Part shown: in pieces, positions 46,706 through 55,170 of the stretch
How positions within the stretch are numbered: the stretch's first letter is position 1
Layout: every line of letters starts with the position of its first letter
Assembly (NCBI GenBank): GCA_934438075.1
Contig: CAKSBF010000003.1
Span: 124,001-188,000 of the forward strand
DNA: 64,000 bases
Direction of reading: 5' to 3'
Source of the DNA: an uncultured Clostridia bacterium
GTDB lineage: Bacteria > Bacillota > Clostridia > UBA1381 > UBA9506
Notes under the pieces: model-generated
Told to the model about the DNA's origin: nothing
Database searches by the model: none
Seen by the model: the letters and a program-made list of their open reading frames with translations, nothing else
Made by a program: the position numbers and the translations under genes

Positions 46706-47985
46706 CAGGAATCCTCCTTTATCCCTTTTATCTGCTCCCAATAGCTCTGTATCAAGCGTTCATTTTTATTATTACCCGAACGATAATATTTTCTTCCGCG
46801 CAGAACATCAGGTAAATATTCCTGCTTTACATAATGATTCGGAAAATCATGCGGATATTGATAGGTAAGCCCACGTCCCATTTTTCCCGCACCGCTGTAA
46901 TGTGTATCTTTTAGGTGTTTCGGCACATCACCTGTATCAGAATTGTTGACATCACGCAAAGCTGCATCAATTGCAGTAATTACCGAATTACTCTTCGGTG
47001 CAGTCGCAAGCAATAATACCGCTTCTGTCAGCGGCAGTCTTGCCTCCGGCAAACCCAGCTGAAGCGCACAATCCACACACGCCTTAGTAACAGATATCGC
47101 CTGCGGATATGCAAGACCAATATCCTCTGCTGCAATGACCATCAGCCGACGGCAAATAATCAGCAAATCACCGCCTGCAATCAACCTTGCCAGATAATGT
47201 ACTGCCGCGTCCGGATCACTTCCCCGAATGGATTTTTGAAAAGCGCTAATCACATCATAATGACTGTCCCCATCCTTATCATGACGAAAGGCTTTCTTTG
47301 CTGTACACTGCTCTACAATCTCTGTAGTAATGCAAATCTGCTTTTCTTCATCGGCCCGCGCCGCCATCACACACAGTTCTAGAGTATTAAGCGATTTACG
47401 CACATCTCCCGACGAGGTCTGCGCAATAAAATCCAGTACATCCTTTTCCGCCGTAATTGCAAGGCCCAATTCTTTTGACAACAAGGTTATGCCCCGGGAA
47501 ACTGCACAGCTGATATCCGTAGGTGTCAGCGGTAAAAATTCAAATACCGTTGCTCGGCTTAAAATAGCGTTATATATGTAAAAATACGGATTCTCTGTCG
47601 TACTCGCAATTAAAGTAATGGAACCGTTTTCAATAAACTCCAGAAGCGATTGCTGCTGCTTTTTATTAAAATTCTGAATCTCATCCAGATAGAGCAGCAC
47701 GCCCTCCGAACCGCCCAGCGTATCCAAGTCCTTAATAATCGCCTTAATATCAGCAACAGACGCATTGGTTGCATTCAGTTTATATAGCTTTTTATTTGAA
47801 GTTTTGGCAGCAATGTTGGCAATCGTCGTTTTTCCCGTCCCTGACGGACCGTAAAAAATCATATTCGGAATGGTACCGGAGGTAATCAGTCGGCGTAAAA
47901 TTTTCCCTTCGCCGATTAAATGTCGCTGACCAAACACATTATCCAGCGAATCGGGGCGAATACGGTCTGCAAGCGGTGCATTCAT
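46705..47985 (-). CDS. rarA: Replication-associated recombination ATPase RarA (MgsA)
   Basis: A 426-residue AAA+ clamp-loader-like ATPase: Walker A GPSGTGKTTIANI, Walker B VLLYLDEIQNFNKKQQQSLL, sensor 1 TLIASTTENPYF and the C-terminal MgsA domain (HYSGAGKMGRGLTYQYPHDF). Works at stalled forks. GGAGG precedes the ATG by eight bases. Confidence 0.95.
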   Translation of the reverse strand: MNAPLADRIRPDSLDNVFGQRHLIGEGKILRRLITSGTIPNMIFYGPSGTGKTTIANIAAKTSNKKLYKLNATNASVADIKAIIKDLDTLGGSEGVLLYLDEIQNFNKKQQQSLLEFIENGSITLIASTTENPYFYIYNAILSRATVFEFLPLTPTDISCAVSRGITLLSKELGLAITAEKDVLDFIAQTSSGDVRKSLNTLELCVMAARADEEKQICITTEIVEQCTAKKAFRHDKDGDSHYDVISAFQKSIRGSDPDAAVHYLARLIAGGDLLIICRRLMVIAAEDIGLAYPQAISVTKACVDCALQLGLPEARLPLTEAVLLLATAPKSNSVITAIDAALRDVNNSDTGDVPKHLKDTHYSGAGKMGRGLTYQYPHDFPNHYVKQEYLPDVLRGRKYYRSGNNKNERLIQSYWEQIKGIKEDS

Positions 47986-48021
47986 GCGATTTTCCTCCCT
48001 TTTGTTTATTTTTCCTGCATT

Positions 48022-48552
48022 TTATTTTCCTAATACTTCTTTTGCCATCAGCAAACCAATGACTGTTTTTCCGTCCTGAAGCTTACCTTCATGAATCATT
48101 GCCATTAATTCTTCCAAAGTATATTTTTCCACTTCTAAAAATTCATCCTCATCCAAATGTATTTGCTTTTGATGCAGTTCAGTTGCCAGATAAAGATGAA
48201 TCAGTTCCTGCGAAAATCCGGGCGAAGGGCAGAACACACCAAGATATTGAAAATTGTCCGTTTCAAGACCCGTTTCTTCGCTCAACTCACGCAATCCGCA
48301 CTCTCTGTGATCCTCACCGTAATTCAGTTTTCCTGCCGGAATTTCCAACGAAAGCCGTCCGAGCGGATAACGATATTGACGTACCATATAAACAATGCCG
48401 TTCTCATCTATCGGCACAACACCAACGCCACCCGGATGTTCAACCACTTCACGCGTTGCCCGATTGCCATCCGGCAATTCTACAGTATCACGTTTTACAC
48501 GAATGACCTTTCCTTCAAAAATCGTCTCACTGCCAATTGTTTTTTCCGTCAT
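48022..48552 (-). CDS. Nudix hydrolase, ADP-ribose pyrophosphatase type
   Basis: A 176-residue enzyme with a perfect Nudix box beginning GKLNYGEDHRECGLRELSEE and ending TGL. Ahead of it is the ADP-ribose family segment VVEHPGGVGVVPIDENGIVYMVRQYRYP. The ATG at 48552 is preferred to the GTG six bases earlier. Overlaps or abuts trmD. Confidence 0.92.
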   Translation of the reverse strand: MTEKTIGSETIFEGKVIRVKRDTVELPDGNRATREVVEHPGGVGVVPIDENGIVYMVRQYRYPLGRLSLEIPAGKLNYGEDHRECGLRELSEETGLETDNFQYLGVFCPSPGFSQELIHLYLATELHQKQIHLDEDEFLEVEKYTLEELMAMIHEGKLQDGKTVIGLLMAKEVLGK

Positions 48553-48554
48553 AT

Positions 48555-49295
48555 TCACCTTTGCTCATCCTCCTTGATTTCCTCCAGCCAACGCCTTTCT
48601 TTTTCACTCAGAGGTGCTGTTGCAAGCATATCGGGACGTTTGGCAAGGGTCTGCATAATAGATTTTTTCCGTTTCCAATCCGCAATGTTTTTATGGTGTC
48701 CCGATAGTAAAATATCAGGAACGCTTCTGCCTAAACATTCCGGTGGGCGCGTGTATTGCGGATGTTCCAGCAATCCGTTAAAATGTGATTCGTGTGAATA
48801 AGATTCCTCCGAACTCAACACACCCGGTATCAGACGGCTGACCGCATCAATCAGAGCCATGGCAGGAATCTCTCCGCCTGTCAGCACAAAATCTCCCATT
48901 GAAATTTCCTCATCCACAATCTCTTCCAACACACGCTCATCCACGCCTTCATAATGTCCGCACAAAAGAACCAGCTGTTCCTCTTCCGCAAGCCGCATTG
49001 CCATCGCCTGATTAAAAATTTTTCCCTGCGGCGACAGATAAATAACATGCGCTTTTTTTTTGCCACCATCCGTCACACTCTGCCATGCACGATAAATCGG
49101 CATCGCCTGCATAATCATCCCTTCACCGCCGCCATAGGGATAATCATCCACGCGGTTGTGTTTATTTTCAGCAAAATCACGAATATTGGTATAATGAATA
49201 TCTAATATTCCCGTCTTAACCGCGCGCCCGATAATACTCTCGCTTAAAACCGCACGCATCATGTCCGGGAATAGCGTTAAACAATCAAATCGCAT
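48555..49295 (-). CDS. trmD: tRNA (guanine-N1-)-methyltransferase TrmD
   Basis: A 246-residue SPOUT methyltransferase making m1G37 in tRNA. Seen: MRFDCLTLFPDM, DDYPYGGGEGM, LLCGHYEGVDERV, ISMGDFVLTGGEIPAM and PQYTRPPECLG with the knot. The first ATG (49295) follows GAGG; an upstream TTG is also in frame. Coupled to rimM, whose stop is two bases away. Confidence 0.96.
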   Translation of the reverse strand: MRFDCLTLFPDMMRAVLSESIIGRAVKTGILDIHYTNIRDFAENKHNRVDDYPYGGGEGMIMQAMPIYRAWQSVTDGGKKKAHVIYLSPQGKIFNQAMAMRLAEEEQLVLLCGHYEGVDERVLEEIVDEEISMGDFVLTGGEIPAMALIDAVSRLIPGVLSSEESYSHESHFNGLLEHPQYTRPPECLGRSVPDILLSGHHKNIADWKRKKSIMQTLAKRPDMLATAPLSEKERRWLEEIKEDEQR

Positions 49296-49297
49296 TA

Positions 49298-49798
49298 TCA
49301 ATCCTCATCCTTCCACCCCGGAAGTCCCTCCGGAAGTGCTGTCATTATTTTGCCGTTTTCCATGTCAATATCCAAAATAACACCATCAATTGCAGGAATC
49401 AGAAGCGCCTTCCCCTTCTCTGTTTTTACATCATAAATATCATTTGCTCCCGTAGAAAACACATCCTGAAGCGTACCAAGCAGCGTGTCTCCTTCAAACA
49501 CTTTCATGCCCAAAAGATCTGCAATATAATATCTACCCTCCGGCAAAGTTGTCTTTTCCGTATACAGCACCGTATTTTTCAACTTTTCCGCATCATTCAT
49601 ATTTAAGATTTCATCAAAACTGATAATCAGACAATTTTTATGTAAACGACAACTGCGCACATGCAGAACATCACCATTTTTTAAATAAAAAACTTTTTGT
49701 TCCAACAAATCTTCTGCGACATCTGTCCACGGATTTAGTTTAACCTCTCCGCGGATACCGTGCGTATTTACAATCTGGCCAACTTCTATAATTTCCAT
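49298..49798 (-). CDS. rimM: 16S rRNA processing protein RimM
   Basis: A 166-residue 30S maturation factor with N-terminal EVGQIVNTHGIRGEVKLNPW and a PRC-barrel C-terminus (IADLLGMKVFEGD, NDIYDVKTEKGKALLIPAI). GGGAGG precedes the ATG. Pairs with trmD. The usual rpsP neighbour is not adjacent; clpX and a terminator lie upstream instead. Confidence 0.95.
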   Translation of the reverse strand: MEIIEVGQIVNTHGIRGEVKLNPWTDVAEDLLEQKVFYLKNGDVLHVRSCRLHKNCLIISFDEILNMNDAEKLKNTVLYTEKTTLPEGRYYIADLLGMKVFEGDTLLGTLQDVFSTGANDIYDVKTEKGKALLIPAIDGVILDIDMENGKIMTALPEGLPGWKDED

Positions 49799-49845
49799 TC
49801 CATACCTCCCAAGTGCAAAATTCGCCCTTTGCCGAAAAAGACGGA

Positions 49846-49874
49846 AGCCAAATGCGCAGACTGCACATTTGGCT
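49846..49874 (-). terminator. Terminator after clpX
   Basis: AGCCAAATG and CATTTGGCT form a 9-bp stem extended by an inner GCA/TGC pair, followed on the minus strand by TCCGTCTTTTTC. As no promoter is evident before rimM, readthrough may be partial. Confidence 0.75.
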
Positions 49875-49886
49875 GAATTTCTTTAT

Positions 49887-51152
49887 TTAAGAAACAGATT
49901 CCTCCGGCTGCTTTAATGGTTTTTTCTCCCGATAGAGCAGCTCAGGTTGTTTTCCTTGCGTGACACATTCCTTTGTAATGTGGCATTTGACCACGCTTTT
50001 CTCAGATGGCAGTTCATACATAATATCCAGCAAACACTCCTCCATAATAGAACGCAGCCCACGTGCCCCTGTTTTTCTGTCAAGCGCCTTTTGCGCCACC
50101 TCATAAAGCGCATCATCATCTATTTCCAACTTCACGCCGTCCAATTCGAAAAGTTTGGTATATTGCTTCACAATAGCATTTTTGGGTTCACGCAATATGC
50201 GTACCAATGCAGCCTTATCCAACATTTCCAAAGTAGAAATAATCGGCAGACGACCAATCAACTCCGGAATTAAACCAAATTTCAACAAATCCTGCGGTTC
50301 CAGTTTCGCTAAAATTTCATCCATTTTACTGTCATTTTTGCTAACTACCTGTGCACCAAAACCTAAAGCCTTTGAACCCGTGCGCGCAGAAATAATTTTT
50401 TCAATGCCTTCAAATGCACCGCCACAGATAAACAAAATATTCGTTGTGTCTATTTGCAAAAATTCCTGATGCGGATGCTTGCGCCCACCAGTCGGCGGAA
50501 CCGAAGCAACCGTTCCCTCCAAAATTTTAAGCAACGCCTGCTGGACGCCCTCGCCGCTAACATCACGCGTAATGGATGTATTTTCTGATTTTCTGGTTAT
50601 TTTATCAATTTCATCTATATAAATAATGCCGCGCTGAGCCTCTTCTATCGAACCGTCCGCTGCCTGTATCAGTTTCAGTAAAATGTTTTCCACATCTTCA
50701 CCAACATAGCCCGCCTCTGTCAGTGTGGTTGCGTCAGCAATGGCAAACGGAACATTTAAAATTCTCGCCAAAGTTTGTGCAAGCAGCGTTTTTCCGGAGC
50801 CTGTCGGTCCCAGCAGCAAAATGTTGGATTTTTGAATATCAACATCACCAATTTGCCGCTTGCTCTCAATTCTTTTGTAATGATTATAAACTGCAACAGA
50901 AAGTGTTTTTTTCGCATTGTCCTGCCCTATAACATACTGATCCAGCGCTTCCTTAATTTCCTTTGGCGTCGGTAAACCATCAAGGCTGATCTCCATATCG
51001 GATAAATCAAAATTATCGCCCATATAGCGATTGCACATGGCGACACATTCGTTGCATATATTTACATTTGGTCCCTTAAACAGTTTCAAGACCTGACTTT
51101 CATACATTCCACAAAAATTACACCGAGCTTCATGCTCTTTGTTATTCGGCAT
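49887..51152 (-). CDS. clpX: ATP-dependent Clp protease ATP-binding subunit ClpX
   Basis: A 421-residue AAA+ unfoldase with an N-terminal C4 zinc-binding domain (CNFCGMYES and ICNECVAMC), Walker A LLGPTGSGKTLLAQ, Walker B IIYIDEIDKI and the pore loop AGYVGEDVE. Partners with ClpP encoded just upstream. Start at 51152 with a purine-rich SD. Confidence 0.97.
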   Translation of the reverse strand: MPNNKEHEARCNFCGMYESQVLKLFKGPNVNICNECVAMCNRYMGDNFDLSDMEISLDGLPTPKEIKEALDQYVIGQDNAKKTLSVAVYNHYKRIESKRQIGDVDIQKSNILLLGPTGSGKTLLAQTLARILNVPFAIADATTLTEAGYVGEDVENILLKLIQAADGSIEEAQRGIIYIDEIDKITRKSENTSITRDVSGEGVQQALLKILEGTVASVPPTGGRKHPHQEFLQIDTTNILFICGGAFEGIEKIISARTGSKALGFGAQVVSKNDSKMDEILAKLEPQDLLKFGLIPELIGRLPIISTLEMLDKAALVRILREPKNAIVKQYTKLFELDGVKLEIDDDALYEVAQKALDRKTGARGLRSIMEECLLDIMYELPSEKSVVKCHITKECVTQGKQPELLYREKKPLKQPEESVS

Positions 51153-51192
51153 TTCTACACCTCTCCGTTTTCAAACTGCAAATGATGCAAAA

Positions 51193-51216
51193 GAGGCTGT
51201 CCCTTTCGGCAGCCCC
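51193..51216 (-). terminator. Hairpin between clpP and clpX
   Basis: Minus strand GGGCTGCC, GAAA loop and GGGACAGCC followed by TCTTTTG, 13 bases after the clpP stop codon. It may set a lower clpX transcript level. Confidence 0.65.
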
Positions 51217-51228
51217 TAATATTTTTCT

Positions 51229-51822
51229 TTAAGCTTTTTCGCTACGCGAAGTAATGACTTCATCAATCAAACCATATTCTTTCGCTTCCTGAGCAGACAT
51301 AAAATTATCGCGTTCCGTATCCCTCTGGATCACTTCAAGCGGCTTTCCCGTACGTTCGCTCAAGATTTGATTCAACGTGTCTTTAATCCGTAAAATGCGA
51401 TCAGCATGGATTTTAATATCCGTTGCCTGTCCTTGCATGCCGCCGAGCGGCTGATGAATCATTATCTCACTGTTTGGTAATGCCAAACGCTTGCCCTTCG
51501 CTCCTGCTGCCAGTAAAAATGCGCCCATACTTGCTGCCATACCGACACATATAGTTGACACATCGCATTTTATGTATTGCATTGTGTCATAAATAGCCAT
51601 ACCTGACGTAATAGAGCCGCCGGGACTGTTTATATAAAATTGAATATCTTTGTCAGGATCTTCACCCTCCAAAAACAGGAGCTGTGCAACAATAAGACTT
51701 GCTGTAACGTCATTTACCTCTTCGCTCAGAAAGATAATCCTGTCTTTGAGCAACCTGGAGTAAATATCGTAAGAACGCTCACCTCTGCTCGTTTGCTCCA
51801 ATACCATTGGTACCAAACTCAT
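51229..51822 (-). CDS. clpP: ATP-dependent Clp protease proteolytic subunit ClpP
   Basis: A 197-residue serine peptidase beginning MSLVPMVLEQTSRGERSYDI, with the catalytic serine in GMAASMGAFLLA and histidine in IMIHQPLGGMQGQA. The ATG at 51822 follows GGGAGG by seven bases; the in-frame start at 51855 would add eleven residues not expected for the family. Lies between tig and clpX, the classical order. Confidence 0.97.
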   Translation of the reverse strand: MSLVPMVLEQTSRGERSYDIYSRLLKDRIIFLSEEVNDVTASLIVAQLLFLEGEDPDKDIQFYINSPGGSITSGMAIYDTMQYIKCDVSTICVGMAASMGAFLLAAGAKGKRLALPNSEIMIHQPLGGMQGQATDIKIHADRILRIKDTLNQILSERTGKPLEVIQRDTERDNFMSAQEAKEYGLIDEVITSRSEKA

Positions 51823-51869
51823 ATGATGACCTCCCATCATCCGATAGTCAGACAAAGAAATAATGATTT

Positions 51870-53339
51870 TTATTCTTCGGTTGTCTTTTCTTCCTTTGCC
51901 TTAGTTGTTTTCTTTGCTGTAGTTTTTTTCGCTGCAGTTTTTGTTCCTGCAGATTTAGCACTGCTCTTTGCCGCAGTTGTTTTTGTTGCGGTTTTCTTTG
52001 CAGCAGTTTTCTTCTCGCCGCCTTCAGCGGTTTTCTTTGCGGAAGCCTTTGCCTTTGTCCAGGAAGCATTGTCAACAATCAACTCAGCTGCCTTGGAAAG
52101 TTTCATGTCTTCCTTAACATTTTCCATATCCTCAGGGCGCAAAATTTCTTTTAACTTGTCAAGCTCCATCTTATAAGCCGCTGCCATATCAGCAAGATTC
52201 TTATCCAAATCTTCGTCAGAAATCTCGATATTTTCCAGCTTTGCAATCTTTTCGAGTGCTAGAGTACCTTTTACCTGGCGCTCTGCCATCGGCTTCATCT
52301 GTTCTTTAAATTGGTCCAAAGTGCTGCCCATGTAGGTCAGATACTGTTCAAAAGAAATACCCTGCTGAGCCATTCTTCCATCATTCTCACGAATAATGTT
52401 TTCCAAACGCTTGTCGATCATGCATTCCGGTACGTCTACCTTCATGTCTTCTACAACCTTTTCCAAAGCAGCATTTTCCTTCTCCTGCTTTGTGCGTCTC
52501 GCAGCATCCTCTTCCATTTTTGCCTTAATATCAGCTTTTAATTCATCCAATGTGTCAAATTCGCTGACATCTTTTGCAAATTCATCATCCAGTGCAGGGA
52601 GTTCTTTATATTGTATGCTGTTTACTTTCACTTTGAACACAGCAGCTTTTCCCTTTAAATCCTCAGCATGATATTCCTCCGGGAAAGTAACGTTTACGTC
52701 AAACTCCTCGCCAATATTTTTACCGATAATCTGCTCCTCAAAGCCGGGAATAAAAGATCCCGAACCGATTTCCAAATCATAATTTTCACCCTTACCGCCC
52801 GCAAAGGCTTCACCGTCTGTGAAACCTTCAAAGTCAATGTTTGCAACATCTCCGGCAGCAACTGCTCTGTCCTCAACACTGACCAAACGAGAATTGCGTT
52901 CCTGACGACGCTTAATTTCCGCGTCAACATCCTCGTCAGATACAGTATGTACAATATCCTGAACTTTAATACCTTTATATTCGCCCAATTCTACTTCCGG
53001 CTTTACAGTAACGGTTACACTCAGAACCAAATCCTTGCCCGAACCGATTTCTTTCACTTCAAGTTTCGGCATATCCACCGGCTCCAAAGCCAGCTCTTTA
53101 ATTGCCTCAGTATATGCATCTTGGCAAACAAAATCAATGGCATCATCATAAAAAATAGATTCGCCATAAGTTTTTTCAATCAGCTTTCTCGGTGCTTTTC
53201 CTTTTCTGAAACCGTGAACGGTGATGTATTTTACATTTTTGCGAAACGACTTGTCCATCGCCTCATCAAATTTCACCGCCGGAATTGTCATGGTGATCTC
53301 TGCAATGTTGTTCTCTTTTTTCTCCAATACGTTAGACAT
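51870..53339 (-). CDS. tig: Trigger factor with Lys/Ala/Thr-rich C-terminal tail
   Basis: A 489-residue ribosome-associated chaperone. The N-terminal ribosome-binding domain has FRKGKAPRKLIEKTYG, the FKBP-type PPIase domain (about 150-240) has FEGFTDGEAFAGGKGENYDL and GSFIPGFEEQIIG, and a C-terminal helical arm runs to about 428. The final 60 residues are a low-complexity extension dominated by AAKKT and TKAK units, resembling histone H1 tails; ordinary trigger factors stop near 430. Good SD (AGGAGG). First gene of the tig-clpP-clpX unit. Confidence 0.95.
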   Translation of the reverse strand: MSNVLEKKENNIAEITMTIPAVKFDEAMDKSFRKNVKYITVHGFRKGKAPRKLIEKTYGESIFYDDAIDFVCQDAYTEAIKELALEPVDMPKLEVKEIGSGKDLVLSVTVTVKPEVELGEYKGIKVQDIVHTVSDEDVDAEIKRRQERNSRLVSVEDRAVAAGDVANIDFEGFTDGEAFAGGKGENYDLEIGSGSFIPGFEEQIIGKNIGEEFDVNVTFPEEYHAEDLKGKAAVFKVKVNSIQYKELPALDDEFAKDVSEFDTLDELKADIKAKMEEDAARRTKQEKENAALEKVVEDMKVDVPECMIDKRLENIIRENDGRMAQQGISFEQYLTYMGSTLDQFKEQMKPMAERQVKGTLALEKIAKLENIEISDEDLDKNLADMAAAYKMELDKLKEILRPEDMENVKEDMKLSKAAELIVDNASWTKAKASAKKTAEGGEKKTAAKKTATKTTAAKSSAKSAGTKTAAKKTTAKKTTKAKEEKTTEE

Positions 53340-53391
53340 GTTACTTTTGTCCTCCTGTTTCTTTCAATCAATTAAATTATCACGTTTAGCT

Positions 53392-53421
53392 ATTATACCA
53401 CAACTGTCACCCATTTTTCAA
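53392..53421 (-). promoter_or_regulatory. Promoter of tig-clpP-clpX
   Basis: Minus strand TTGAAA, 18-base spacer and TATAAT preceded by TGTGG (extended -10). Start near 53385, with a leader of about 45 bases containing AGGAGG. Confidence 0.7.
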
Positions 53422-53452
53422 TACTTATTTTCATTATTTTCAAATAATTCAT

Positions 53453-54283
53453 TTAGCGGCTTAAAATTTCGGGTGAAAATCCGAATATTTGAACAATATC
53501 CAGTTCTTTGCTGTTTATAATATCTTTTGGAAGCACAAGCCATCCTCCATTCGAATCAATATCAATTCCCGATGCACGGTATGCCTGCCAAACCAAATGC
53601 GCACATTGCGTAGAATCTATCTGACGCATATTTTGTTTATCTTTTTTCTTAATTCCAACGAACAGGCTGTAGTCAATCCCCGACAAATGCTCTTTTGCAT
53701 ATTTTGCAGCTTGCCTGCCCACCTCCGCGTCTTTTGCACGAAGAATCAGAACCGATGGATAGCTTTTCCATTTTTCCAATGTTTGAAAAGATGACTTTTC
53801 CCCCAAAACTACAGACTCAAGCGTTTCCTCATTTTGCGCATCGGTTACAATCGCCGCGTGACCGTGCCGCCACAGCATGGTATGTGTTGCACGTGTCAAT
53901 ATAATATCGCCGTCATGCAAAGGTGCCAACTCTATCTCGCGTTCATTTCCGTCTTGATATACAAGCCGTTCTTCACGTGCCGTAGGGAACATGCTGTCGC
54001 TTTCATAATGTACCGGTGAAAAATATTGCTCCTGAAATGCCCGCACTCTCTCCGAAAAAGCTTCTCCTAACTTTAGTTCATCAACAGCCGCTCTGCCCAA
54101 ACCTGTTTGTTCCATTAAAATTTGATAATCTTCCGCAGAAAAATTTTCTTTCGCCAAAATATTTTCCAAACCTTCCCGGCCTACTTTAGGTGCAAAATGA
54201 GCTTCCTGTCCTATCAGAGCCAATTTCGCCGCAAAAAATAAAATCAACGCCGCAGACAAAAAACAGAAACGCAGTCGTTTCAT
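53453..54283 (-). CDS. Exported YiiX/NlpC-P60-like (permuted papain fold) peptidase
   Basis: A 276-residue protein with an N-terminal signal or anchor helix (FCFLSAALILFFAAKLALIG), an alpha-helical spacer of about 100 residues, and a papain-like domain in permuted order. The histidine part comes first (DGDIILTRATH, then WRHGHAAIVTDA) and the cysteine later (STQCAHLVWQAYRASGID). This matches the YiiX/YebB-type NlpC/P60 superfamily, which cleave peptides, amides or lipids at the cell surface. Substrate unknown. Monocistronic, divergent from the spoVAC region. Confidence 0.75.
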   Translation of the reverse strand: MKRLRFCFLSAALILFFAAKLALIGQEAHFAPKVGREGLENILAKENFSAEDYQILMEQTGLGRAAVDELKLGEAFSERVRAFQEQYFSPVHYESDSMFPTAREERLVYQDGNEREIELAPLHDGDIILTRATHTMLWRHGHAAIVTDAQNEETLESVVLGEKSSFQTLEKWKSYPSVLILRAKDAEVGRQAAKYAKEHLSGIDYSLFVGIKKKDKQNMRQIDSTQCAHLVWQAYRASGIDIDSNGGWLVLPKDIINSKELDIVQIFGFSPEILSR

Positions 54284-54387
54284 AGTAGCAATGCACCTCT
54301 TTCCTTTTTACTTATTATTTACCAAAAAAAGCAAAAAATGCAACACGAAAATCTATCTTTGCCTTTTGTAAAAAAATTTAATGTCGG

Positions 54388-54416
54388 GAATAAATTTGAT
54401 AAAAAGAAAAATACTA
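54388..54416 (+). promoter_or_regulatory. Sigma-G-like sporulation promoter upstream of spoVAC
   Basis: GAATA (54388-54392) fits the sigma-G -35 GNATR, and AATACTA (54410-54416) fits the -10 CATNNTA except its first base, with a 17-base spacer. No good TTGACA/TATAAT pair is as well placed. Forespore control is what spoVA genes have in Bacillus. Confidence 0.45.
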
Positions 54417-54466
54417 TAGACAATACAATATTTTGAACAGCACATAACCTAAAAGGAGGGTTTCAT

Positions 54467-54619
54467 ATGTTGCTGAAAAAAATACGAATTATATGTTTTA
54501 TCGCCATCATTGCAGCCGTTACAGCAGGAATTTCTTATGAAGTTATTCTCTCCGGCAAACCTACCAATAAAACAAACGCCATACTTGTCATGGCACAGGA
54601 GGAATTATATGTCCGCTAA
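54467..54619 (+). CDS. Small single-pass membrane peptide overlapping spoVAC
   Basis: A 50-residue reading frame starting MLLKKIRIICFIAI, with one hydrophobic helix (about residues 7-23) and a polar C-terminus ending EELYVR. It has the strong site AAAAGGAGGG before its ATG and is the first gene after the sigma-G-like promoter. Its last codons contain the spoVAC SD and its stop lies 11 bases inside spoVAC, so translation is probably coupled. No known family recognised. The SD, position and overlap argue that it is real. Confidence 0.6.
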   Translation: MLLKKIRIICFIAIIAAVTAGISYEVILSGKPTNKTNAILVMAQEELYVR

Positions 54620-55058
54620 AATGACAAAAGAGGAATATCAGAAATATGTTGATAAGAAAACGCCAAATTCTACTTTAGCAAAAGATTTGATTCTCTCCTT
54701 TTGCATCGGAGGGCTTATTTGCATAATCGGGCAGTTAATCTCCGACGGTTACCGCATGCTCGGCCTTGCTGATGATGTTGTTTCAATGGGAACCTCTTCC
54801 ACCTTAATCTTCATCGGCGCACTGCTGACCGGCATAGGCGTTTATGACCGCATTGCAAAATTTGCAGGAGCCGGAACAATCGTTCCGATTACCGGTTTTT
54901 CCAATTCTATCGTCTCACCTGCTATGGAATTTAAAAGCGAGGGACTTGTGTTGGGCCTTGCCGCAAAAATGTTTGTGATTGCCGGTCCTGTGCTTGTTTA
55001 CGGTATCACCGCCTCGGTTTTTGCAGGAATTATTTATCTGATTCTTTCTCTATTTTAA
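54609..55058 (+). CDS. spoVAC: Stage V sporulation protein AC
   Basis: A 149-residue integral membrane protein with four predicted helices and the SpoVAC hallmarks YQKYVDKKTPNSTLAKDL, FCIGGLICIIGQ, GIGVYDRIAKFAGAGTIVPI and GFSNSIVSPAMEFKSEG. SpoVAC forms a mechanosensitive channel for dipicolinic acid uptake and release in the forespore inner membrane. Start at 54609 is set by GGAGG six bases upstream; a longer in-frame start at 54510 would only add residues unlike the family. spoVAD and spoVAE, usually next, are absent. Confidence 0.93.
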   Translation: MSAKMTKEEYQKYVDKKTPNSTLAKDLILSFCIGGLICIIGQLISDGYRMLGLADDVVSMGTSSTLIFIGALLTGIGVYDRIAKFAGAGTIVPITGFSNSIVSPAMEFKSEGLVLGLAAKMFVIAGPVLVYGITASVFAGIIYLILSLF

Positions 55059-55064
55059 AAATTA

Positions 55065-55127
55065 AGGACTGCCGCAAAACTATGCAGAGTTAACATTTTT
55101 GTTTTCCGCACAAGCTACGGCAGTCCT
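55065..55127. terminator. Terminator after spoVAC
   Basis: AGGACTGCCG at 55065-55074 pairs perfectly with CGGCAGTCCT at 55118-55127 across a 43-base loop, followed by CTTTT on the plus strand and TTAATTTTT on the minus strand. It separates spoVAC from the convergent receiver gene. Confidence 0.7.
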
Positions 55128-55170
55128 CTTTTAAAATGTATGAAAATAATGGTTGGGCAAGAAATACCCT

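Noticed and set aside
51880..52060. Frameshift or low-complexity artefact at the end of tig
   Set aside because: The frame remains open with lysine/alanine codons to a normal stop before the clpP gene, so it is a genuine tail as far as the sequence shows.
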